A DNA stretch of 62,140 nucleotides from Ochrovirga pacifica (GTDB lineage Bacteria > Bacteroidota > Bacteroidia > Flavobacteriales > Flavobacteriaceae). The DNA is taken from contig NZ_AFPK01000070.1 of assembly GCF_000220525.1 (NCBI RefSeq), forward strand, positions 1 to 62,140, in the 5' to 3' direction. Each line of letters opens with the position of its first letter. Position 1 is the stretch's first letter. The notes beneath the pieces are model-generated. The model saw only the letters and a list, made by a program, of their open reading frames with translations. It had not been told where the DNA came from and made no database searches. The position numbers and the translations under genes are program-made. Shown in pieces: positions 54,103 through 62,140 of the stretch.

Positions 54103-54783
54103 TTACATCGGTTCGTTTAACAAATCCAGAAACTCTACACTTTTAGCCTCCATTTGATACACTACTTTGTCTGTTTTTACTACCAAATGATTGTAAGCCA
54201 CATACGATAAAATCCCCACAATCAATCCTCCAACGGTTGTGGTCATAGCCGTATACAATCCATCAGACAACATTTTTATATCTATTTGCCCACCTGAATT
54301 GGCAATTTCGTGGATAGAAACAATCATTCCGATAACTGTTCCTAAAAAACCAATCATAGGAGCAGCTCCAGAAATGGTAGCCAACACACTAATATTTTTT
54401 TCTAACTTATATACTTCTAGCTTTCCTGCGTTCTCGATTGCTGTATTGATATCCTCTAAAGGTTTTCCTATTCTAGACACTCCTTTTTCAATTAAATTTG
54501 CTACGGGAGCATCATTTTTTTGGCTCAGCGACTTGGCTCCATCAATATTCCCCATACTGATTTGCTCTTTGATCTGATTCATAAAATCTTTGTCTATTTT
54601 ACTAGCCGATTTGATGGCCAAAAAACGTTCGATGTAGATGTAAAAAGCCACAATTAACAAAACAAACAAAATCCCCATAATAATTTGTCCCCCTACACCT
54701 CCATCTAAAATAAGCTGCATGATGGATAATGTCTTTTCTTGCGTTGCCTCTGAAGCCATTGCTTCTACTTGATTTTCTTCCAT
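54103..54783 (-). CDS. exbB: ExbB/MotA/TolQ family proton channel
   Basis: A 226-residue membrane protein from ATG 54783; an earlier in-frame TTG is improbable. It has three helices: IIMGILFVLLIVAFYIYIER, then ISVLATISGAAPMIGFLGTV, then TAMTTTVGGLIVGILSYVAY. These are the conserved MotA/TolQ/ExbB core. It is the first gene of the exbB-exbD-tonB-folC operon. Confidence 0.93.
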   Translation of the reverse strand: MEENQVEAMASEATQEKTLSIMQLILDGGVGGQIIMGILFVLLIVAFYIYIERFLAIKSASKIDKDFMNQIKEQISMGNIDGAKSLSQKNDAPVANLIEKGVSRIGKPLEDINTAIENAGKLEVYKLEKNISVLATISGAAPMIGFLGTVIGMIVSIHEIANSGGQIDIKMLSDGLYTAMTTTVGGLIVGILSYVAYNHLVVKTDKVVYQMEAKSVEFLDLLNEPM

Positions 54784-54842
54784 AATAGAACCCCGTTTAT
54801 TTACAAAACGAAAATACAATTAATTATTGCATCTTTTACAAC

Positions 54843-54873
54843 AAAAAAGGACTAATCATAAGGTTCCTTTTTA
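54843..54873 (-). terminator. Weak terminator after nhaB
   Basis: AAAAAGGA and TCCTTTTT form a short AT-rich stem around a roughly 14-nt loop, followed by T on the minus strand, 21 nt past the nhaB stop. Confidence 0.5.
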
Positions 54874-54894
54874 TTCTTTTTTGTATGCTTTTAT

Positions 54895-56358
54895 TTACAA
54901 AATCATACGGACCATTATATACCCTACTCCTCCTAAAACAATTGTGTAAGGCAAAGCCATTTTTACCATTGTTCCGTAAGACAAGTTGATTAGTGGAGCC
55001 AATGCAGAAGTCAGCAAAAATAAAAATGCTGCTTGACCATTGGGTGTTGCTACACTTGGTAAGTTAGTTCCTGTATTGATTGCAACCGCTAAGTGCTCAA
55101 AATGCTCTCTATCTATCGTTCCAGCTTTAAAAGCTTGCTGTACTTCTCCTATATATACTGTTGCTACAAACACGTTGTCACTAATTGCAGACAATACTCC
55201 GTTTGCTATGTAAAACAACCCTGGCTGTGCAGATGGATCTTGCTCCAAAGCCCAATGAATAATTGGCGAGAACAAATGCTGATCGTGAATCATGGCTACT
55301 ACTACAAAAAACACCACCAATAATCCTGTAAACGGTAAAGCTTCTTCAAAAGCATGTCCTAAATGATGCTCTTCTGTAATCCCGATAAAAGCTGTTTGGA
55401 AAATGATCAAGGCCAGTCCAATAAACCCTACAGGAGCAATATGTAAAGCCAATCCTGCTATTAACAAAATAGCAGCCAATCCTTGTACTTTTAACGCATA
55501 TTTTTCTTTGTCTGTTCTTTTAGCATCCTCTTCTTGTGCATACCCTTGTAAAATCTGATTGACTACTTTTGGTAATTTTGCTCCAAAACCAAAAGCACCT
55601 GTTAACTCTAATACTACTGTGGTTAACAACCCACAAACCAACACCGGCATCGTTATCGGTGCCATTTTTACGAAGAACTCCACAAAATGCCAGCCTAATC
55701 GCTCTCCAATTAATAAGTTTTGAGGCTCTCCCACCAACGTACACACTCCACCCAAAGCAGTACCTACCACTCCGTGCATTATTAAACTTCTTAAAAAGCT
55801 TCTGAATTGCTCTAAGGTCTCCCCACTTAACTCGTCCTTGTCTAAAATTCCATCACCATTATAATCCTCCAAACCAGAGTGTATTTTATGGTAAATTCCG
55901 TAAAATCCAACCGCTACACTAATCAATACTGCTGTTACTGTTAATGCATCTAAGAAAGCAGACAATACCGCAGCCATAAAAACAAACAACAAAGACAACA
56001 CTACTTTTGATTTTATTTTGGTGAAGATTTTACTGAAGATAAACATTAACAAAGGCTTCATAAAATAGATTCCCGCTACCATAAACACCAACAACAAAAT
56101 CACTTCTAAGTTGTGATCTACCTCTTCATATGCCTTGTGAGGAGTTGTTAAACCCAACGCTAAAATTTCAATAGCTAATAAACCTCCAGATTGCAAAGGA
56201 TAACATTTTAGTGCCATAGCCAAGGTAAAGATAAACTCCGCTATAAACAACCATGCACCCTGGTGCGGAAAATATATAGAAATAGGAATGTTTATTAACA
56301 AAAAGAAAATCATGACCCACTTGAACCACATTGGACTAGATCCTAAGAAATATTTCAT
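54895..56358 (-). CDS. nhaB: NhaB-type sodium/proton antiporter with an EF-hand loop
   Basis: A 487-residue inner-membrane antiporter (start ATG 56358) that would expel Na+ in exchange for H+. NhaB features include [40 protein letters not shown] with [25 protein letters not shown] and [20 protein letters not shown]. About 12 hydrophobic helices are visible. Unusually, a soluble loop at residues 165-176 reads [12 protein letters not shown], a full EF-hand calcium-loop consensus, where enterobacterial NhaB, as I recall it, has an unrelated His/Asp-rich stretch. It is a single gene between anmK and exbB. Confidence 0.94.
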   Translation of the reverse strand: MKYFLGSSPMWFKWVMIFFLLINIPISIYFPHQGAWLFIAEFIFTLAMALKCYPLQSGGLLAIEILALGLTTPHKAYEEVDHNLEVILLLVFMVAGIYFMKPLLMFIFSKIFTKIKSKVVLSLLFVFMAAVLSAFLDALTVTAVLISVAVGFYGIYHKIHSGLEDYNGDGILDKDELSGETLEQFRSFLRSLIMHGVVGTALGGVCTLVGEPQNLLIGERLGWHFVEFFVKMAPITMPVLVCGLLTTVVLELTGAFGFGAKLPKVVNQILQGYAQEEDAKRTDKEKYALKVQGLAAILLIAGLALHIAPVGFIGLALIIFQTAFIGITEEHHLGHAFEEALPFTGLLVVFFVVVAMIHDQHLFSPIIHWALEQDPSAQPGLFYIANGVLSAISDNVFVATVYIGEVQQAFKAGTIDREHFEHLAVAINTGTNLPSVATPNGQAAFLFLLTSALAPLINLSYGTMVKMALPYTIVLGGVGYIMVRMIL

Positions 56359-56441
56359 TGTATTATTTTTTAAAATTTGGAAGCTAAAATAAAATAAATC
56401 CACACATCCTACATGAGCATTGTGTTAATTTTTAGGAATCA

Positions 56442-56463
56442 AACAAAATACTTGTATTTTGTT
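56442..56463. promoter_or_regulatory. Perfect inverted repeat upstream of nhaB
   Basis: aacaaaatac, 2 nt, gtattttgtt: a 22-bp palindrome about 85 nt upstream of the nhaB ATG. The 2-nt gap is too short for a hairpin loop, so a dimeric DNA-binding protein site is more likely than a terminator. Confidence 0.5.
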
Positions 56464-56494
56464 AAGAAAGCCTCTCTCTCTATTTTTTGGCATC

Positions 56495-57553
56495 TTAGTT
56501 GAACAACCCTGCTATTTTTCCTGAAGAATGATCTTTGAAAGCCCCTGTTACACTCTTTAGACAATTTACTTTTTGCTCGTATCTTAATTTCCCCAACAAA
56601 GCAAAAATCAATGCTTCTTTGTAATCAATCAACTTCTTATCTGGCAACACCCAACAAACCTCTATTCTTTTAGCCCTAAGCAATTCCATTAAAAACTGAT
56701 GGTATGCTCCGCCACCCGTAACCAAAACAGCACCTTGATGAACTACACTAGCCAACTGCACTGCTATATGTTCAGTAAATGTCCTTAGCACATCCTTTAC
56801 CTCTAGCTCTCTTTTTTCTATTAATGGAATCACCTGTGCATTCACAAACTCTATTCCCAAAGATTTTGGAGCTTTTTGTTGATAATACTCCAAACTGTTT
56901 AATTTCTCTAACAGCTCTACATCTACACTTCCCGATTTTGCCACTTCTCCTTTATCATCATAAGACATTCCCAATTTATTGGCATACTTGTTTAGCACCG
57001 TATTTACAGGACAGCAATCAAAAGCCACTCTTTTCCCATGTTGACGATACGAAATATTAGAAAAGCCTCCTAAGTTTAAACAATAGTCATATTCCGAAAA
57101 TAGCAACTCATCCCCAATAGGTACCAAGGGAGCTCCTTGCCCTCCTAACACAACATCTTGTGTTCTAAAATCGTACACTACAGGAATTTTAACTTGTTGA
57201 TATATTTCTTGGCCAGCCCCTATCTGAAGCGTATATCCTTTTTCTGGTTGATGATGCACTGTATGCCCGTGTGATGCCACCAACGACACTTTTTTAATTC
57301 CATAAGATTTGATAAAGTCTGCCACCATCCTCCCATATTCTTGACCCAAAGCTATATCCCACTTTTGCAATAAAGGATCTGCTTTGGGTAGTTCAGCACA
57401 TTTTTTTAATCTAGACAACCATTCTGTACTGTATGAAAACGTTTCAGCTTCCAAAATTTGAAATCGATTGTTTTCTAAAAAAGAAACGTATACCAAATCT
57501 ACTCCATCCAAAGAAGTTCCTGACATCAATCCTATACTATAATTTGCTTGCAT
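56495..57553 (-). CDS. anmK: Anhydro-N-acetylmuramic acid kinase
   Basis: This cell-wall recycling enzyme phosphorylates and opens 1,6-anhydro-MurNAc. The 352 residues have SIGLMSGTSLDGVDLVYVSF, SLVASHGHTVHHQP, VVYDFRTQDVVLGGQGAPLV, LNLGGFSNISY and VLVTGGGAYHQFLMELL, all typical of the family. It stands alone between the tRNA cluster and nhaB. Confidence 0.95.
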   Translation of the reverse strand: MQANYSIGLMSGTSLDGVDLVYVSFLENNRFQILEAETFSYSTEWLSRLKKCAELPKADPLLQKWDIALGQEYGRMVADFIKSYGIKKVSLVASHGHTVHHQPEKGYTLQIGAGQEIYQQVKIPVVYDFRTQDVVLGGQGAPLVPIGDELLFSEYDYCLNLGGFSNISYRQHGKRVAFDCCPVNTVLNKYANKLGMSYDDKGEVAKSGSVDVELLEKLNSLEYYQQKAPKSLGIEFVNAQVIPLIEKRELEVKDVLRTFTEHIAVQLASVVHQGAVLVTGGGAYHQFLMELLRAKRIEVCWVLPDKKLIDYKEALIFALLGKLRYEQKVNCLKSVTGAFKDHSSGKIAGLFN

Positions 57554-57657
57554 GCTGCCTGTTGTTATTCGTTAATTTATAGTAATGAATATATATAAAT
57601 TCTAGTGATTTACAGGTGCTATTTGAAATCATGACCAAAAGTAAAGTTTAAAGCAAC

Positions 57658-57689
57658 AAAAAAGCCTCAACTTCAAGAGTTAAGGCTTT
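57658..57689 (-). terminator. Terminator of the tRNA-Ser-Pro-Arg unit
   Basis: On the minus strand AAAGCCTTAACT, a 5-nt loop and AGTTGAGGCTTT (one G-U pair), followed by T residues, lies 4 nt past tRNA-Arg. Confidence 0.8.
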
Positions 57690-57692
57690 ATG

Positions 57693-57766
57693 TGATCGCG
57701 ACAGGATTCGAACCTGTGACCGTCTGCTTAGAAGGCAGATGCTCTATCCAGCTGAGCTACGCGACC
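57693..57766 (-). tRNA. tRNA-Arg (anticodon TCT)
   Basis: Acceptor GGTCGCG/CGCGATC, anticodon stem TCTGC/GCAGA, loop CTTCTAA (anticodon TCT). 74 nt, last of three cotranscribed tRNAs. Confidence 0.97.
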
Positions 57767-57773
57767 TTTTGTG

Positions 57774-57848
57774 TCGGGGTGGCAGGATTCGAACCTGCGA
57801 CCTCCGCGTCCCAAACGCGGCGCGATAACCGGGCTACGCTACACCCCG
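57774..57848 (-). tRNA. tRNA-Pro (anticodon TGG)
   Basis: Acceptor CGGGGTG/CACCCCG, anticodon stem CCGCG/CGCGG, loop TTTGGGA (anticodon TGG). 75 nt, middle tRNA of the unit. Confidence 0.96.
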
Positions 57849-57867
57849 AAATGGTTATCTTATTGTG

Positions 57868-57950
57868 CGGAGAGACCGGGATTCGAACCCGGGCATCGAA
57901 AAACGATGACAGCTTAGCAGGCTGCTGCATTACCACTCTGCCACCTCTCC
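57868..57950 (-). tRNA. tRNA-Ser (anticodon GCT)
   Basis: Acceptor GGAGAGG/TCTCTCC, anticodon loop CTGCTAA (anticodon GCT) and the long variable arm CATCGTTTTTCGATG typical of tRNA-Ser. 83 nt, first tRNA of the unit. Confidence 0.96.
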
Positions 57951-57982
57951 AAAAGTACTTACCGCACTTCGTTTAGCGAGTG

Positions 57983-57990
57983 CAAATATA
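57983..57990 (-). promoter_or_regulatory. Promoter -7 box of the tRNA-Ser-Pro-Arg unit
   Basis: TATATTTG followed by CACTCGCTA, one base different from the string after the tRNA-Thr and tRNA-Val boxes. A weak GTTG lies 20 nt upstream. Confidence 0.55.
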
Positions 57991-58030
57991 TAAGATTCTT
58001 AAAGTTTTCACAACCTTTTTTTTTATTTTT

Positions 58031-60094
58031 TTATTCTGGATATTCAATTCGTAAATGATAGATATTTTTTAGTTTTTTTTGAATGACTTTTTTCACTCGC
58101 TCAATCTCTCGTAATGTGATATTTGCGTTTAAAAACTGCCCTTCTGATTTTTGTTTTTCTATAATTTTATCTACTAATTGATCGATAGCAGTCGCATTAG
58201 GTTCTGACAAACTTTTGGAAGCTGCTTCGGCTGCATCACACATCATCAAAATACAGGTTTCTTTAGAAAAAGGGATTGGCCCTGGATATCTGAAATCATC
58301 TGGATTGATTTGAAGATCTGGATTGAGTTCTTGTTCTTTTTTATAAAAGTAATATACCAAACTCGTTCCGTGATGCGTTCTAATAAAATCGATGATACGG
58401 TCTGGAAGTCGGTGCTTTTTAGCCAATTCGATTCCCTCCAACACATGCCCTATAATAATAGAAGCACTTTCTTTTGGTGGCAATTCATTATGCGGATTGA
58501 CACTGGTAGACTGATTTTCGGTAAAGTAAAAAGGATCTACCATTTTTCCTATATCATGATACAAAGCCCCTGTTCTTGTTAGCATAACATTGGCATTGAT
58601 TTCATTGGCAGCTGCTTCGGCTAAGTTGGCCACTTGCATAGAGTGTTGAAAAGTTCCTGGAGCTTTTTCATTCAACTCTCTTAACAAGACACTATTAGTA
58701 TTGGACAATTCTAACAAAGTAATATCTGAAGTTAAGCCAAATAGTTTTTCGTACAACCAAATTAAAAATACCGACAAAAAAGACAGTACTCCGTTGAGTG
58801 CAAACAATCCAAAATACCTACTTCTTATCTGGTCTATACTTCCTTCGTGAATGATAAAAAATGCCAAATATGTTACCATGTAAACCAAGGTTATTTTAAT
58901 GACCGATATAAAAAGATTTCCTCTTTTATGAATATCCGACACTGTTAATATGGTTACAAAACCAGCAATGGTTTGCAAATAAATGTACTCAAAACTACTA
59001 GGCACCACAAAACCTAGCATTAACACCATCAACAAATAAGAAAATAAAGCTACTCTAGAATCAAAAAAAGCTTTTAAAACGATGGGTAAAATACATACGG
59101 GCACTACGTACAAATAATCTGACAAATGTTTGATAATAAATGTCTCTAAGCAAACCATTAACAATACATTTAGAAAGATGAAAGTTACATGCGTATTATT
59201 TTCGTAAATCACTTTTCTATCCAAATACAAAAACAACATCAACATTCCCATAGCCAAAGAAACCAAGATGATGTAGCCTGTAAGAATCCACATATAATTC
59301 TTTTTACTCCACACTTGTGACGTGTATTCTTTTTTAAGTGATTGCAGTACCGATAGTTTTTTTCCCTCTACAATATCTCCTCTAGCAATAATCAGTTCTT
59401 TTGCACTAACTTTTCCTTTGGTATACGAAATTGTATTTAATGCCTCTTGCAAATCTTTTTCTGTATATTTTTGATCGTAAAAAACATTGGGTACCAAAAC
59501 CTCTGTTAACCGATTGGTAATAATACTTTTGTAGGCATATGGTATTTGATCTTGTAAATTTTGTTTAATGAATGGTAAAATTTCATTGGCTGTAATCAAT
59601 CGGCCATACTTTATTTCTGTTACCTCTTGCCCTTTTCTTAGCAACACCCGTCTTTCGAACGAAAACAACTCTTTTTCTGAAGTGTCTACAAAACCCAAAT
59701 TATAAATTTCAGAAATCAATTCCTGAGCTGTGTTTTTGTAAATTCTGTTTTCTACATTCAACTCAAAACCTTTTTGCACCAAAGCCATATCGTACTGATT
59801 GGAAAATTTTTCCTGAACCGCATTGACTATCTTTTCTTGGTATTCAAAATAAATTGTTGCATTTTCTTGAATTTCTTTTTTTTCTTGATGGATTTCCTCT
59901 TCTGTTTTCTGAATGGCAAAATCAAAAGGAGCCAGTAAATTTTCGTATTGCCAAGGTTTTCCTTTTTGGAACTCATATTTAAACTTTCCTCCTTTTGGAA
60001 AAAAATAAACAATGGAAAACACCACTGCGATGAACAAAACTACTTTGTAAATATCCGATTGATTCTGGTAGATGCGATTGATAATTCTTTTCAT
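58031..60094 (-). CDS. pgpH: PgpH-type 7TM-HD cyclic-di-AMP phosphodiesterase
   Basis: A 687-residue membrane protein. It has an N-terminal helix (about 17-33) and a large extracytoplasmic 7TMR-HDED region (about 40-265). A bundle of seven helices runs to about residue 455. The cytoplasmic HD domain has FQHSMQVANLAEAAANEI, LYHDIGKMVDPFYF (HD motif), IIIGHVLEGIELAKKHRLPD and RTHHGT. PgpH homologues hydrolyse c-di-AMP, linking osmotic and potassium control. It is divergent from the thiolase gene. Confidence 0.93.
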   Translation of the reverse strand: MKRIINRIYQNQSDIYKVVLFIAVVFSIVYFFPKGGKFKYEFQKGKPWQYENLLAPFDFAIQKTEEEIHQEKKEIQENATIYFEYQEKIVNAVQEKFSNQYDMALVQKGFELNVENRIYKNTAQELISEIYNLGFVDTSEKELFSFERRVLLRKGQEVTEIKYGRLITANEILPFIKQNLQDQIPYAYKSIITNRLTEVLVPNVFYDQKYTEKDLQEALNTISYTKGKVSAKELIIARGDIVEGKKLSVLQSLKKEYTSQVWSKKNYMWILTGYIILVSLAMGMLMLFLYLDRKVIYENNTHVTFIFLNVLLMVCLETFIIKHLSDYLYVVPVCILPIVLKAFFDSRVALFSYLLMVLMLGFVVPSSFEYIYLQTIAGFVTILTVSDIHKRGNLFISVIKITLVYMVTYLAFFIIHEGSIDQIRSRYFGLFALNGVLSFLSVFLIWLYEKLFGLTSDITLLELSNTNSVLLRELNEKAPGTFQHSMQVANLAEAAANEINANVMLTRTGALYHDIGKMVDPFYFTENQSTSVNPHNELPPKESASIIIGHVLEGIELAKKHRLPDRIIDFIRTHHGTSLVYYFYKKEQELNPDLQINPDDFRYPGPIPFSKETCILMMCDAAEAASKSLSEPNATAIDQLVDKIIEKQKSEGQFLNANITLREIERVKKVIQKKLKNIYHLRIEYPE

Positions 60095-60114
60095 TGAATG
60101 AAATTGGATTTACC

Positions 60115-60122
60115 CAAAAATA
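60115..60122 (-). promoter_or_regulatory. Candidate promoter of pgpH
   Basis: TATTTTTG on the minus strand matches TAnnTTTG, 20 nt before the pgpH ATG in a 70-bp divergent region. No TTTG lies at -33. I see no convincing box for the plus-strand thiolase. Confidence 0.4.
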
Positions 60123-60164
60123 AACAATTAAATTTTGTAAATTAAGGTTTCAAACACCGAAACC

Positions 60165-61343
60165 ATGCTTCAAAAAACCGTTATTGTTGCCGCAAAAAGA
60201 ACCCCTATTGGTTCTTTTTTAGGAAGCTTAGCTAGTATTCCAGCTCCACGATTGGCCAGCACTTGTATACAACGTATTTTAACAGACACACAGCTTTCTT
60301 CCAATGCTATAGAAGAAATCTACCTTGGTAATGTATTACAAGCTGGATTAGGGCAAGCCCCTGCCAAACAAGCAGCAAAATTTGCAGGCTTAAACGATTC
60401 TATTCCCTGCACCACCATTAACAAAGTTTGTGCATCAGGATTAAAAGCCATAAGTCTTGCTGCACAAGCTATTGCTACAGGAGACCGTGATATTGTATTG
60501 GCTGGAGGCATGGAAAACATGTCTCAGGTTCCTCACTATAGCCATTTAAGAAAAGGATTAAAATTTGGTAATCAATCTCTTGTTGACGGATTGCTACTAG
60601 ACGGACTTACCAATGTTTACGACCACAAACACATGGGTGTTTGTGGGGATTTGTGTGCCCAGCAGTACGGAATTAGCCGTGAAACACAAGATGCCTTTGC
60701 CATCCATTCTTACGAAAAAGCAAGAACTGCAGCTTCTACAGGTAAATTTGATGATGAAATCACCCCTGTAGCTACACACATTAAAGGCAAAGAGCTTTTG
60801 GTTTCTGAAGACGAAGAATACCAACATTTTCGCCCTGAAAAATTCCCTCAACTCCGACCTGCATTTTCTAAAAATGGCACAGTAACAGCTGCCAATGCAT
60901 CGACCTTGAACGACGGAGCTGCCTGCTTGTTATTGATGAGTGCTACTAAAGCTCAATCTTTAGGACTTAGCCCTTTGGTTGAAATTATTGCTTATGAAGA
61001 CACTTCCCAAAGCCCCGAACACTTTACAACCTCTCCAACTCATGCTACTCATGCAGTATTACGCAAAGCCCAGCTCCCGATTAGCGCTATTGATTTTTTT
61101 GAACTCAACGAAGCTTTCTCTGTAGTAGGCTTAGCCAACGCACAATTGTTAGGAATCCCTTTAGAAAAAATCAATATTCATGGTGGTGCTGTCTCAATTG
61201 GACACCCGCTAGGTTGCTCAGGTGCTAGAATTGTTGTTTCTTTGATTCACATTTTAAAACAGCAGCAAGCCTCCTATGGACTTGCAGCTATTTGTAATGG
61301 TGGTGGAGGTGCTACCGCTTTGATTATTAAAAATATTACTTAG
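60165..61343 (+). CDS. Acetyl-CoA C-acyltransferase (thiolase)
   Basis: A 392-residue thiolase that condenses or cleaves acyl-CoA (acetoacetyl-CoA class). The nucleophile Cys is C89 in TINKVCASGLKAI. The further active-site motifs are ELNEAFSVVGLANAQ, GGAVSIGHPLGCSGAR (His347) and ICNGGGG with Cys377. Sequence does not distinguish biosynthetic from degradative use. It starts the plus-strand pair at the right of the window. Confidence 0.95.
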   Translation: MLQKTVIVAAKRTPIGSFLGSLASIPAPRLASTCIQRILTDTQLSSNAIEEIYLGNVLQAGLGQAPAKQAAKFAGLNDSIPCTTINKVCASGLKAISLAAQAIATGDRDIVLAGGMENMSQVPHYSHLRKGLKFGNQSLVDGLLLDGLTNVYDHKHMGVCGDLCAQQYGISRETQDAFAIHSYEKARTAASTGKFDDEITPVATHIKGKELLVSEDEEYQHFRPEKFPQLRPAFSKNGTVTAANASTLNDGAACLLLMSATKAQSLGLSPLVEIIAYEDTSQSPEHFTTSPTHATHAVLRKAQLPISAIDFFELNEAFSVVGLANAQLLGIPLEKINIHGGAVSIGHPLGCSGARIVVSLIHILKQQQASYGLAAICNGGGGATALIIKNIT

Positions 61344-61359
61344 TTTAGTACAAACTTAC

Positions 61360-62130
61360 ATGAATTACGGTATTTGCAACTTAAGTGTTGTCCCCTTGAG
61401 ACTAGAACCCACTGACAGTTCTGAAATGGTTTCCCAACTATTGTTAGGAGAACACTTTAAAGTCTTAGAAATTCGAAAAAAGTGGAGTAAAATTCGACTT
61501 GCCTTCGATCAATACGAAGGCTGGATAGACAACAAGCAGTACCTTTCTATTGCCGAAGACACTTACCATCAATACGAACAACAACCTATTGTTCTATCTA
61601 AGGACTTGATCAACTTTGCCGAAAACGAGCAACACTTACTGACTCATGTACTCATTGGCTCACAACTACCTGATTACCAACAACAACATTTCCGTGTCGG
61701 AGAAGAGGTCTTTCATCTAGAAGGAGAAACCTGCCATGGCAAACTAGGCAAAGAAAATATTGTAGCAACCGCATTGCAATTCATCAACACTCCTTATTTA
61801 TGGGGAGGAAAAACTCCTTTAGGGATTGATTGTTCAGGCTTGACACAATTGGTATATAAACTTAACGGATACTCTCTACAAAGAGATGCTAAAGATCAAG
61901 CAAAACAAGGAGAAGTCCTCAGTTTTATTGAAGAAAGCGAACCTGGTGATTTGGCTTTTTTTGACAACGAGGAAGGAACCATTGTACATGTAGGAATCAT
62001 GATGGCTGAAAACCACATTATACATGCTCATGGGAAAGTACGTATTGATCGATTGGATCATCTAGGCATTTACAATATAGACAGCAAAAGACATACACAT
62101 AAGTTACGTGTTATTAAGAAGATTGTATAA
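61360..62130 (+). CDS. NlpC/P60 family cell-wall peptidase with SH3-like N-terminus
   Basis: A 256-residue C40 peptidase predicted to cut murein peptides. The N-terminal region (about 1-65) has an SH3b-like pattern, VPLRLEPTDSSEMVSQLLLG, then WSKIRLAFDQYEGWI. The catalytic domain has TPYLWGGKTPLGIDCSGLTQ (Cys158), GDLAFFDNEEG, IVHVGIMM (His210) and IIHAHGKVRI (His222). No signal peptide is obvious. It follows the thiolase stop by 16 nt and so may share its transcript. Confidence 0.93.
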   Translation: MNYGICNLSVVPLRLEPTDSSEMVSQLLLGEHFKVLEIRKKWSKIRLAFDQYEGWIDNKQYLSIAEDTYHQYEQQPIVLSKDLINFAENEQHLLTHVLIGSQLPDYQQQHFRVGEEVFHLEGETCHGKLGKENIVATALQFINTPYLWGGKTPLGIDCSGLTQLVYKLNGYSLQRDAKDQAKQGEVLSFIEESEPGDLAFFDNEEGTIVHVGIMMAENHIIHAHGKVRIDRLDHLGIYNIDSKRHTHKLRVIKKIV

Positions 62131-62140
62131 TTGAAAATTA

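Overview
The window looks like a chromosomal segment of a marine-type member of the Bacteroidota, most likely Flavobacteriaceae. It is AT-rich. Several promoters match the Bacteroidota pattern (TTTG, about 19 nt, TAnnTTTG). Shine-Dalgarno sequences are mostly absent, and the gene families (PgpH, NhaB, ExbB/ExbD/TonB, a bifunctional DAHP synthase/chorismate mutase) fit that phylum. The genus cannot be fixed from the sequence alone. Nearly everything is on the minus strand; only the last two genes are on the plus strand.

Region by region. (1) 43-4242: an aromatic amino acid operon (pheA, aminotransferase, tyrA, DAHP synthase/chorismate mutase). It has a good promoter, a 25-residue leader peptide with eight Phe codons, and a terminator hairpin just before pheA, which together form a classical attenuator. 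(2) 4254-5240: two heptanucleotide repeat arrays around a tRNA-Thr. (3) 5243-25355: polysaccharide module A, transcribed from glf (UDP-galactopyranose mutase) through a flippase, many glycosyltransferases, acetyltransferases, a pyruvyl transferase and a Wzy-like polymerase to WecG, Wza and Wzc. (4) 25356-26157: a non-coding leader plus array 3. (5) 26158-41233: module B, a second Wzx/Wzy set with its own promoter, initiating sugar-phosphate transferase (WcaJ/WbaP type), Wza and Wzc. (6) 41403-51572: nucleotide-sugar supply genes (gmd, fcl, manA, ugd, a TviB/WbpA-like dehydrogenase, wlbA, manC, UDP-glucuronate epimerase), with arrays 4-6, a four-helix-bundle protein and two tandem tRNA-Val genes. 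(7) 51607-62130: housekeeping genes: folC, tonB-exbD-exbB, nhaB, anmK, a tRNA-Ser/Pro/Arg cluster, pgpH, then on the plus strand a thiolase and an NlpC/P60 peptidase.

How it fits together. The supply genes would provide GDP-L-fucose, UDP-glucuronate/galacturonate, UDP-N-acetylhexosaminuronate and UDP-galactofuranose. The two modules would build two different undecaprenyl-linked repeat units, decorate them with acetyl and pyruvyl groups, flip, polymerise and export them. Module A contains an HxRRGD fucosyltransferase-like enzyme that would use the GDP-fucose. Phosphomannomutase and the later WbpE/WbpD-type steps are not in the window.

The most unusual structure is a family of six degenerate heptanucleotide arrays (a TCG core every 7 bp, all in the same orientation). 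They lie only in and around the polysaccharide locus: at module boundaries, between supply genes, and directly on both sides of the four-helix-bundle gene. The second is the Phe attenuator. The third is a gene that appears to be an in-frame fusion of a fucosyltransferase-like N-terminus to a pyruvyl-transferase C-terminus.
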